The notes under the pieces: generated by a model
Databases searched by the model: none
Told to the model about the DNA's origin: nothing
Seen by the model: the letters and a program-made list of their open reading frames with translations, nothing else
Program-made: the position numbers and the translations under genes
DNA from: Marinomonas rhodophyticola
GTDB taxonomy: Bacteria; Pseudomonadota; Gammaproteobacteria; Pseudomonadales; Marinomonadaceae
Assembly: GCF_026113935.1 (NCBI RefSeq)
Contig: NZ_JAPEUL010000006.1
Coordinates: 299,501-363,500 of the forward strand
Reading direction: 5' to 3'
Length of the DNA stretch: 64,000 bases
Part shown: piece by piece, positions 56,273 through 64,000 of the stretch
Numbering within the stretch: position 1 is the stretch's first letter
How the letters are laid out: every line of letters begins with the position of its first letter

Positions 56273-56578
56273 ATGATTGAGAAAACCTACTTAAAAACCA
56301 AACCCGAATGCAAAGTGAAATTTGCCCTACCAGCCGACAAGATTGGCGAGGCCAAAAGCGTTGCTGTTGTTGGTGATTTTAATAACTGGGACAGCGAAGC
56401 CAATCCAATGAAAAAACAGAAATCTGGTGTATTTGCATCGACAATCAGTTTGGAGATCGATACCTCGTACCAATTTCGTTATGTATTAGATGGTACCGAA
56501 TGGCTCAACGATGACATGGCAGATGCCTATGTTCCAAGTCCAATAAGCCCTGATACGAATGGTGTTATTCGCCTGTAA
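56273..56578 (+). CDS. Stand-alone CBM48/isoamylase N-terminal-like domain protein
   Basis: About 101 aa. The single domain reads KVKFALPADKIGEAKSVAVV, GDFNNWDSEANPMKKQKSGV, FASTISLEIDTSYQFRYVLD, GTEWLNDDMADAYVPSP: a glycogen-binding (AMPK-beta-like) fold with the conserved GDFNNW and carbohydrate-contacting tryptophans. There is no catalytic part. GGAG precedes the second in-frame ATG at 56273, which I prefer to 56261. It is monocistronic, with two hairpins downstream. The role is unknown, possibly binding glycogen or another glucan. Confidence 0.85.
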   Translation: MIEKTYLKTKPECKVKFALPADKIGEAKSVAVVGDFNNWDSEANPMKKQKSGVFASTISLEIDTSYQFRYVLDGTEWLNDDMADAYVPSPISPDTNGVIRL

Positions 56579-56616
56579 TCCCCTTCTTAGACCTTCGTAA
56601 TACGATTAAAAAGCCC

Positions 56617-56667
56617 GTCTCGGCTCAACATTTGAGTCGAGACCAAATACGCGTTCACCGCGTATTT
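56617..56667 (+). terminator. Two consecutive hairpins after the CBM48 gene
   Basis: GTCTCGGCTCAA pairs with TTGAGTCGAGAC (56617-56643, one G-U). AAATACGCG pairs perfectly with CGCGTATTT (56645-56667), followed by a T-rich stretch. Together they insulate the CBM48 gene from betB. Confidence 0.72.
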
Positions 56668-56788
56668 TGTTCATTCTGAGGCATCTCATGACCTCTCTTT
56701 CCTGTCGCTCTAAAACGCCATTTTTTTGCCCTAAAAACACTAATTCATGGTTTCAAGCTGCAATTTATAGTCAAAATATGTACAATTG

Positions 56789-56816
56789 TTTTTATTAAAC
56801 GCGCGTTTAATAAAAA
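56789..56816. promoter_or_regulatory. 28-bp perfect palindrome, probable BetI operator
   Basis: The palindrome is centred on ACGCGCGT with arms TTTTTATTAA and TTAATAAAAA, 58 bp before betB. Its shape resembles TetR-family BetI sites (ATTGAACG-like half-sites). No betI gene is in the window. Confidence 0.68.
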
Positions 56817-56873
56817 TTCAAATACTTCAATGATCCTAAACAGAACATTGAAACAGACAAAAAGAGGCACAAC

Positions 56874-58332
56874 ATGGCACATCAGCAGCAATACATTCAT
56901 GGCCGCTACCATGCATCCACCAGCGGAGAACACTTCGAGACAATCAACCCAGCCACAGGCGAAGTGATTGCAACAGTAGAGCACGCAGGACAAGCTGAAC
57001 TCGATGCTGCTGTTGAATCTGCCAAACAAGGCCAAAAAGTCTGGGCAGCGATGAAGCCCTGTTGAACGCGGCCGCATTTTGAAAAAAGCCGCCGATCTAT
57101 TGCGTGAGCGCAACGAAGAATTAGCACGCCTAGAAGTGCTCGACACAGGCAAACCTCTGCAAGAAGCCATTGTCGTCGACATCCAAACTGGTGCCGATGT
57201 TATCGAATATTACGCAGGCCTTACGGACAAAATCCAAGGCGATTACCAAGATCTTGGCAATGGTAATTTCTTCTATACTCGCCGTGAACCGCTTGGCATT
57301 TGCGCAGGCATTGGCGCGTGGAACTACCCTATTCAAATCGCCATGTGGAAATCAGGCCCTGCTTTGGCAGCAGGCAACGCGATGATCTTCAAACCATCTG
57401 AAGAAACACCACTCACGGCGCTTAAACTGGCAGAAATCTTCACCGAAGCAGGCTTGCCTGATGGCGTCTTCAACGTTATCCAAGGGGATGCACGCACAGG
57501 CCAAATGATCACCAACCACCCAGACATCGACAAAGTGTCTTTCACCGGTGAGGTTGGCACAGGCAAGAAAGTGATGGCCGCGTCTTCACAGTCTTTGAAA
57601 CAAGTCACCATGGAGCTTGGCGGTAAATCGCCGATGATCATCTTCCCTGACATGCCAGTGGATCAAGCCGTTTCTGCCGCTATGCTGGCAAACTTCTACA
57701 CCCAAGGCGAAGTATGCACCAACGGCACCCGTGTGTTTGTCCATGCCGACATGATGGATGCCTTCACCAAAGAACTCAAAGCACGCACCGAAGCCATGAT
57801 CATTGGCGACCCAATGGACATGGCAACACAAGTTGGCGCACTCATTTCTAAAGATCACATGCAAAAAGTCTTAGGCTACATTCAAGCCGCTAAAGACGCT
57901 GGGGCGACCTTGTTATGTGGCGGTTACCAAGTCACGGAAAAGGGCTTAGACAAAGGCGCGTTTGTGGCTCCGACTGTCTTCACCGACTGCACTGATGATA
58001 TGCCGCAAGTACGCGATGAAATTTTTGGCCCTGTGATGTCAGTACTGAGCTTCACCGACGAAGACGAAGTAATTGCCCGTGCCAATGATACCAAACTTGG
58101 CCTAGCCGCTGGCGTATTCACCAAAGACTTCGCTCGCGCTCACCGTGTAATCAATCAGTTGCAAGCAGGTATTTGCTGGATCAACTCTTGGGGTGCGTCT
58201 CCGGCAGAAATGCCTGTGGGCGGCTACAAAGAGTCTGGCATTGGTCGCGAAAATGGCATCGAGACCCTGTACCACTACACGCAAAACAAGAGCGTTTTTG
58301 TTGATCTAAACGACATCGAAAGCCCTTACTAA
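56874..58332 (+). pseudogene. betB: Betaine aldehyde dehydrogenase, apparent frameshift
   Basis: The first frame gives [40 protein letters not shown] and ends VWAAMKPC. Dropping one C at the CCC near 57060 gives [20 protein letters not shown] and the rest: [45 protein letters not shown] (catalytic Cys), and EEIFGPVMS-like sequence. The C-terminus reads [20 protein letters not shown]. Rejoined it is about 486 aa, the BetB length. It oxidises betaine aldehyde to the osmoprotectant glycine betaine. Confidence 0.92.
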
Positions 58333-58360
58333 GCGGCTCACAGAAGAGACAGGAGTAGAC

Positions 58361-60029
58361 ATGGCAAACGAAACATACGATTACATTATCGTTGGTGCTG
58401 GCTCCGCAGGCTGTGTGCTGGCGGACCGACTGACAGAAAGCGGTGAGAACAAGGTTCTGTTGCTGGAAATGGGTGGCTCGGATAAGAGCATCTTTATCCA
58501 AATGCCAACGGCGTTATCTTACCCAATGAATACCGACAAGTACGCGTGGCAATTCCACACGGAAAAAGAACCGGGCTGGATGATCGTGAAATGCATTGTC
58601 CACGCGGTAAAGTACTGGGTGGTTCGTCTTCCATCAACGGCATGGTGTATGTTCGTGGTCATGCCTGCGACTTTGATGAATGGGAAGAAAAAGGCGCCAA
58701 AGGTTGGAATTACCAGTCTTGCCTCCCCTACTTCAAAAAAGCCGAAACATGGAAAGACGGCGCAACACTCTACCGTGGCGGCGAAGGCCCATTGTCGACC
58801 AATAACGGCAACGACATGACGTACAACCCGCTTTATAACGCCTTCATCAAAGCAGGCGAACAAGCAGGCTACGGTCAAACCGATGACTACAACGGTTTCC
58901 GCCAAGAAGGCTTTGGCCCCATGCACATGACGGTCAAAAATGGTGTACGTGCATCAACCTCTAATGCCTACTTGCGTCGAGCCATGTCACGTCCGAACCT
59001 CACCGTAAAAACAGGCGTGCTTAGCCATAAAGTTTTATTTGACGGCAAAGTCGCGACGGGTGTTGAGTTCAGTAAAAACGGACAAGTGCAACAAGTGAGC
59101 GCCAATAAGGAAGTGATCCTTTCGGCAGGTTCTGTGGGTTCACCACAACTATTGCAACTGTCTGGCGTGGAACTTCAAAAGAGGTGTTGGAAAAAGCAGG
59201 CGTGCCTGTACTGCATGAGCTGCCTGGCGTGGGCGAAAACTTGCAAGACCATTTGGAAGTCTACTTCCAATACTACTGCAAGCAACCTGTAAGCTTAAAC
59301 AGCAAGTTGGATTTGATCAGCAAAGGCCTAATCGGCACGCGCTGGATCTTGTTCAAAACGGGCTTAGGTGCGACTAACCATTTTGAATCCTGTGGTTTCA
59401 TCCGCTCTCGTGCTGGACTCAAGTGGCCAAATATTCAGTACCACTTCTTGCCAGCGGCCATGCGCTACGATGGCAAAGCCGCGGTTAAAGGTCACGGTTT
59501 CCAAGTACACGTTGGCCCAAACAAACCAGAAAGCCGTGGTAAATTATGGATTGAGTCGTCTGATCCAGCAGCCAAACCTCGTATCTTGTTCAACTACATC
59601 ACCACTGAACAAGACAAACAGGATTGGCGCGATACCATTCGCTTAACCCGTGAAGTGCTGCAACAGTCTGCCTTGGACGAATACCGCGGTGAAGAAATTC
59701 AACCGGGTATGGATATCCAAAGCGACGAGCAGATCGACCAATGGGTAAAGAAAAACGTGGAAAGCGCTTACCACCCTTCTTGTACTTGTAAGATGGGCGA
59801 CGACAACGACCCGATGGCCGTACTTAACGAGCAATGCCAAGTGCGTGGTTTGCAGAACCTACGTGTGGTGGATTCCTCCGTGTTCCCTACCATCACCAAT
59901 GGTAACTTGAACGCTCCCACCATCATGGTGGCCGAAAAAGCCGCCGACATGATCCTTGGCAAAGCACCACTACCAAAACTCGACGCGCCAGTTTGGATTC
60001 ACCCTGAATACGCAACCAAACAGCGGTAA
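58361..60029 (+). pseudogene. betA: Choline dehydrogenase (GMC family), two apparent frameshifts
   Basis: Frame 1: [20 protein letters not shown] (FAD motif), [20 protein letters not shown]. One added base near 58580 gives [40 protein letters not shown] (GMC signature 1). Another near 59178 (AAAA run) gives [40 protein letters not shown], and the C-terminal [20 protein letters not shown]. The rejoined length of about 556 aa fits BetA. It oxidises choline to betaine aldehyde at the membrane. It starts 28 bp after betB with GGAG ahead. Confidence 0.92.
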
Positions 60030-60052
60030 TCACCTAAGAGATTATGAGATAA

Positions 60053-60090
60053 AAAAAGCCAAGTTGACGTCTTTCTCAACTTGGCTTTTT
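60053..60090. terminator. Bidirectional terminator between betA and chemoreceptor gene
   Basis: AAAAAGCCAAGTTGA and TCAACTTGGCTTTTT form a perfect 15-bp stem with an 8-nt loop, with A and T tracts built into the arms. It serves convergent genes. Confidence 0.92.
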
Positions 60091-60127
60091 ATGAACTTTT
60101 TAGCGAACTAAAATCACCAGTATTTAT

Positions 60128-62344
60128 TCAACCGAGCTTAAAGCGACTAATAATACGTTCAAGATTCGCCGATAGTTTTGCCATATCATCGCTCGATTTT
60201 GATATTTCAGCGATGGTCTTCTCATTCTGTGAGGAAGCTTTGGTGACAATTTCAACGTTCCCGCTTATCTCATTGGCAACCACGCCCTGCTCTTCCGAAG
60301 CACTGGCGATTTGTTCCATCATATTACTGACGTTATCGACATAATGGACCGCATCCTCAAGCGACTGTGCTGTATGACTGGCTGCACCCGATACTTTTTG
60401 TACGTAATCCACACAAGCATGCAGCATCTTTTGAGCGGCTAATGCCTCTGTTTGTAAGCGGCGAATGATGTCCGCAATTTGCTCAGTTTCTTTTTGAGTG
60501 TTTGATGCCAAACTCCTCACTTCATCGGCAACTACCGCGAAACCACGACCAGACTCACCGGCACGGGCAGCTTCAATCGCGGCATTCAAAGCAAGTAAAT
60601 TGGTCTGATCAGAAATCCCCTGAATAGTCACCACGACTTTAGAGATGTCTTCCGTACGTTGATTTAGTGTATCTACGGTAACACGTGCTTTGTGCACTTC
60701 CTCCGTCACTTGCGTCATATCGTTAACAGCATTTAATAGCTCTTGCTGACTCTCGCTCACCCGCTGTTTGGCGTCTTCTGCTGCACTGGCTGCCTCTTGA
60801 ATATTACGCGCAACATCTGTCACAGAAATGGCCATCTGCTGCATCGAGTTACCAATTTCTGTTGTGCTCGTGTGCTGAGACTGCACGTTAGCACTAGCCT
60901 GCTCAGAGATAGTAGCGAGTTCACGAGAAGAAGCAGATTGAGATACAGCGCTATTTTTTACTTGTTGAATCAACTCATTAAGATTATTCGACATGCTTCG
61001 CATCGCACCATACACGCTAGATGCTGATGCGGTATCACTAAAATGAAGTGATAGATCTCCAGCGGCAATTTTTTCTGCAATTCGCTGCATTTCTTTAGGC
61101 TCTGCTCCAAGAGGGGCCAATACCGCTCGCGCTACCCACAAAGCGATGAACACCACACAGATACCGATAACAATCGCCAATATTAGAAAAGCATAATTGA
61201 GCTTGTTTACACTGGCTAACGCTTCCGCTTCACTCATTTCTGCTGTCAAAATCCATTTCAAGTCCTTATATTCAAATGGTGCATAAGAAGACAGCACCGC
61301 GTCGCCCTTATAGTTTTTACTAAGTTGCGTATTTGAAATGCCTTGACTACCTTCAGTCAAAGCAAGGGTATCAACTCGGCCTCGATCTGGATAACGAAAC
61401 GATGCCAGAACAGAGTGAGATTCTGGATCAAGGATAGAATCTGAACGCATCTTTCCATCCTCACCCATTAAATAGGTTTCACCCGTCATGCTCAGACCAA
61501 TATTCTGTGACATGATCTGATTCAACGCATCAATTGGAAATTGTGCGATCACAATCCCTATCTGCTTTCCTTCTCGATAAACCGGTGTTGATAAAAAGCC
61601 TGCTGGTGCTTGGTAAGACGGCAAATACAAAGAAAAATCGGTAAACGTGACACCATCTGATGACAACGCCTTTTGATAAGCCATTGCTAGACCAGAACTT
61701 TTAAAAGGGCCAGTTTTTAAAGAGGTGCCAAAATCCACCTCTTTAAACACGGTGTAAATAACATCACCGTCTAACGACACCAAAAAAACATCATAGAAAC
61801 CAAACTCTTGCTGCACTTTTTGCAAATAGGGGTGAATACTTTGATGGAAACCGTCGTAAGCTGGAATATCGTCCGATGTTAACGCTTTATCTTTTTCTCC
61901 TACAGAGTGAGGGTTATTCGCTATGTAGGCATATTGCAAAGCAATGGCGGCAGGCGACATCTGAGACGTTAGAGAGCTAGATTGAAAGCTCGCCGTCTCG
62001 TTTTCCGGCAGCCTTGAGGCGAATTCTGTTTGATAAAAACGATTTAACTCACCAAGTTTATTATCATCAACGGGAATGGCTTTTAGCCGATTATAAGTAT
62101 TTTCCAAAATAGGCAACATACGCACGACAGAAGGGTTTTCCGCTAACAAAGAAAGCCCATTTGATAAGGTCTCAAGATACGCTACGACAGATTGTTTTTT
62201 GGTTTCTCTTAACGACATTAATTGATTATTGCCCATTTTGATTAAAGCGTCTGATGAGAAATAAACCGCCACTGCCGAAGAAATTAAAACAGGAAGAAAA
62301 CCCACTAAAAGTAGAATTGCTAATATTTTCTTTTTAAACGTCAT
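60128..62344 (-). CDS. Methyl-accepting chemotaxis protein (dCACHE-type sensor)
   Basis: 738 aa. TM1 [20 protein letters not shown] (residues about 6-27). A large periplasmic sensor to about residue 375 with double-CACHE features ([52 protein letters not shown]). TM2 [24 protein letters not shown], and the hairpin [35 protein letters not shown]. There is no pentapeptide tether. dCACHE domains often bind amino acids, amines or quaternary amines. Lying next to the choline genes makes a choline or betaine ligand worth considering, but that is only inference. Confidence 0.9.
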   Translation of the reverse strand: MTFKKKILAILLLVGFLPVLISSAVAVYFSSDALIKMGNNQLMSLRETKKQSVVAYLETLSNGLSLLAENPSVVRMLPILENTYNRLKAIPVDDNKLGELNRFYQTEFASRLPENETASFQSSSLTSQMSPAAIALQYAYIANNPHSVGEKDKALTSDDIPAYDGFHQSIHPYLQKVQQEFGFYDVFLVSLDGDVIYTVFKEVDFGTSLKTGPFKSSGLAMAYQKALSSDGVTFTDFSLYLPSYQAPAGFLSTPVYREGKQIGIVIAQFPIDALNQIMSQNIGLSMTGETYLMGEDGKMRSDSILDPESHSVLASFRYPDRGRVDTLALTEGSQGISNTQLSKNYKGDAVLSSYAPFEYKDLKWILTAEMSEAEALASVNKLNYAFLILAIVIGICVVFIALWVARAVLAPLGAEPKEMQRIAEKIAAGDLSLHFSDTASASSVYGAMRSMSNNLNELIQQVKNSAVSQSASSRELATISEQASANVQSQHTSTTEIGNSMQQMAISVTDVARNIQEAASAAEDAKQRVSESQQELLNAVNDMTQVTEEVHKARVTVDTLNQRTEDISKVVVTIQGISDQTNLLALNAAIEAARAGESGRGFAVVADEVRSLASNTQKETEQIADIIRRLQTEALAAQKMLHACVDYVQKVSGAASHTAQSLEDAVHYVDNVSNMMEQIASASEEQGVVANEISGNVEIVTKASSQNEKTIAEISKSSDDMAKLSANLERIISRFKLG

Positions 62345-62549
62345 AAGTCAATTCCATTACGATTAGGTAACAATTCATACACTTTTGCGGTGTAGGTATA
62401 GCTATCGATACAGGTCAAACAATCCTGAACGTCATTTCACACCTTGGTCCAAAGTAACGTATTAATGTCAAACGCTTACTTCCATGTAAGCATTTAACGC
62501 TCTAGCTAAAGAAAAACCAAGTATGGATTTGTAGACTATTGCAACTGAA

Positions 62550-64000
62550 CTATTTCAACTCAAAGATAGCAAAGCCATTTTCGTCTAAAGACTTATACAT
62601 CATATTTTTAGCCGCAGCTTCTTTTGCTTTTGGCGCCGTAGTAAACAAAACGTTTGCTTTACCAAATCCCGTAAAGGACCAGTTCCCATCTGCTGCTGGG
62701 TTAATAACCGCCTGGCTTAGCAAGTAGTTCGCAACGACGTCACGGTTCTTATCGGGTGCGTCAATGACAATGGTGTCGCCATTCAAGTTCGGGAAGTGAC
62801 CGCCACCGCCTGCGCGATAATTGTTGGTTGCCACTAAAAACTCATCTTTCGGACGAAGCGCTTCGCCATTAAACATAACATGAGTGATGCGGTGGGCATC
62901 TTGATTGATTACTTCCCCATCGCTGTTATAGCGTGCCGGTTGGGTGACATCTATCTTATAGGAAATGCCGTCAATCACATCAAAGTTATAAGTTGGGAAA
63001 GACGCATTCACCAACTGTTGTGGCTCGGTTGAATAGGGATCGATCTGATTAAATTGACCCGCCGCCGCTTCTAGCCACTCCACTACTTGCGCACCCGTCA
63101 GTTTCACCACTTTTAAATCGTTAGGGTAAATGTACAAGTCACTGACGTTTTTCAATGCGATGTCACCTTTTGGCACATCGGTGTAATACTCTGGGCCACC
63201 ACGACCACCGGCTTTAAAAGGCGCTGCCGCAGACAAGATAGGCAAGCCTTCATAAGACGTACCACGAACAATATTCTCCACGTACCAAATCTGCGCATTA
63301 TTGACGATTTGAATAGAAGGATCATCTTGCACCAGTGCAAAGAAGCTATTGATGTCAGCGGTAGATTCACCCACTTTACGACGCATATACTCCAAAGTAC
63401 CTTCGTGTTCGGTTTTCACTGCGTCATTAATACTCGCGTCGGCTTCCACTAAAGCCACCGTGTCACGGCCTTCGCGACGTGCAATAGCACGCACTTCCGC
63501 TTTGCCATCGGCAACTTTCCAACCATTACCCGCAGGTTCAAGCGTTAAATCAATCACCCCAAGGTGAGAACCCCAAAAACCCGGCATAGTCGCAGGCTTG
63601 CCAAATACGGTGCCTTTGTCACCATCCACGCCTTCAAACTCAGCTAATGCCTTGTCGCCAGGGAAGATACGGTGGGAATGACCAAACAAAATAGCGTCGA
63701 TGCCGTCTACTTTCGCCAAATGGTATGTGGCGTTTTCTTCGCCTTTTAAATAAGGGGAGTTCATCATGCCACTGTGTGGGATCGCGATGATCACATCCGC
63801 GCCCTTAGCCTTCATTTCTGGTACATATTTATTGGCGGTTTCGATGATGTCCTTGGCAATGACTTTATGGGTTAAGTTGTCTTTATCCCACGTCATAATT
63901 TGAGGTGGCACAAAGCCAATATAACCTATTTTGACCGATTGTTTATTGCCGTCAGAATCGACGAAGGTTTTGTCTTTGATAATGTAAGGCTGGAAGTAAG
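62550..64000 (-). CDS. cpdB: 2',3'-cyclic-nucleotide 2'-phosphodiesterase/3'-nucleotidase, 3' part
   Basis: The frame runs off the right edge; the last coding bases read YFQPYIIKDKTFVDSDGNKQ then SVKIGYIGFVPPQIMTWDKD. The metallophosphatase C-part has VIIAIPHSGMM and DAILFGHSHRIFPGDKALAE (metal-binding GHSH). The 5'-nucleotidase C-terminal domain has LPILSAAAPFKAGGRGGPEY, DLYIYPNDLKVVKLTGAQVV, and EFLVATNNYRAGGGGHFP. It is a periplasmic enzyme that recovers phosphate and nucleosides. The N-terminal signal peptide would lie beyond the window. Confidence 0.92.
   Translation of the reverse strand, partial: YFQPYIIKDKTFVDSDGNKQSVKIGYIGFVPPQIMTWDKDNLTHKVIAKDIIETANKYVPEMKAKGADVIIAIPHSGMMNSPYLKGEENATYHLAKVDGIDAILFGHSHRIFPGDKALAEFEGVDGDKGTVFGKPATMPGFWGSHLGVIDLTLEPAGNGWKVADGKAEVRAIARREGRDTVALVEADASINDAVKTEHEGTLEYMRRKVGESTADINSFFALVQDDPSIQIVNNAQIWYVENIVRGTSYEGLPILSAAAPFKAGGRGGPEYYTDVPKGDIALKNVSDLYIYPNDLKVVKLTGAQVVEWLEAAAGQFNQIDPYSTEPQQLVNASFPTYNFDVIDGISYKIDVTQPARYNSDGEVINQDAHRITHVMFNGEALRPKDEFLVATNNYRAGGGGHFPNLNGDTIVIDAPDKNRDVVANYLLSQAVINPAADGNWSFTGFGKANVLFTTAPKAKEAAAKNMMYKSLDENGFAIFELK

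Noticed and set aside
1-64000. Search by eye for tRNA or rRNA genes, CRISPR arrays, insertion sequences and phage genes
   Set aside because: No GTTCGA-type T-loops with matching cloverleaf, no regular spacer-repeat array, no transposase or integrase motifs were seen.

Overview
The window looks like a chromosomal stretch of a marine gammaproteobacterium, most likely Marinomonas or a close Oceanospirillales relative. I infer this from the moderate GC content and from the mix of sugar-acid and inositol catabolism, glycine-betaine synthesis, an RpoE-ChrR lipid operon, two chemoreceptors and c-di-GMP enzymes. I could run no database search, so the genus is an inference. I see no rRNA, tRNA, CRISPR array, insertion sequence or prophage.

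Layout. 0.0-0.6 kb: hicAB toxin-antitoxin pair, cut by the left edge. 0.7-16.1 kb: a minus-strand sugar-acid regulon homologous to the E. coli yia/sgb (2,3-diketo-L-gulonate) operon. It has a TRAP importer (yiaMNO), L-ribulose-5-P 4-epimerase, a HAD phosphatase, L-xylulose-type kinase, 3-keto-L-gulonate-6-P decarboxylase, an IclR regulator and a 3-epimerase, then yiaK, a complete sugar ABC importer, an SMP-30 lactonase and a hydratase-like gene. Two near-identical promoter-operator modules head its two transcription units. 16.2-30.8 kb: general genes (EamA exporter with Lrp regulator, chemoreceptor, DUF2868/DUF3482 GTPase pair, PlsC, GGDEF-EAL protein, psuK-psuG, rlmF, LysR with EamA). 30.8-33.0 kb: DUF6164 protein and CSS-motif EAL phosphodiesterase. 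33.1-41.2 kb: a divergent RpoE-ChrR locus with an eight-gene lipid/envelope operon (CFA synthase, DUF1365, FAD oxidoreductase, SDR, NTF2, DUF2878, DUF3833 and one unknown). 41.3-41.5 kb: a 60-aa gene behind a hairpin. 41.6-53.9 kb: myo-inositol catabolism (RpiR regulator, ABC importer, iolC-DUF2090, iolD, iolE, iolA), with three matching GAA-N6-TTC palindromes. 54.0-55.8 kb: an OlsF-like ornithine-lipid synthase behind a four-repeat Pho-box array. 55.8-60.0 kb: a His-rich membrane peptide, a CBM48 protein and betB-betA behind a long palindrome. 60.1-64 kb: a second chemoreceptor and the 3' part of a cpdB nucleotidase.

How the genes work together. Diketogulonate-type sugar acids would be reduced by YiaK, phosphorylated by the kinase, decarboxylated, and epimerised twice to D-xylulose-5-P. 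Inositol intermediates would run through IolE, IolD and IolC-DUF2090 to IolA; iolG and iolB are not in the window. The RpoE-ChrR unit would remodel membrane lipids under photo-oxidative stress, and the OlsF-like protein would supply phosphate-free lipids under phosphate limitation.

A striking property is that about 15 genes are interrupted by single-base frame changes, often at homopolymers. Most are probably sequence errors rather than real decay. I mark them as apparent pseudogenes and give the rejoined extent.
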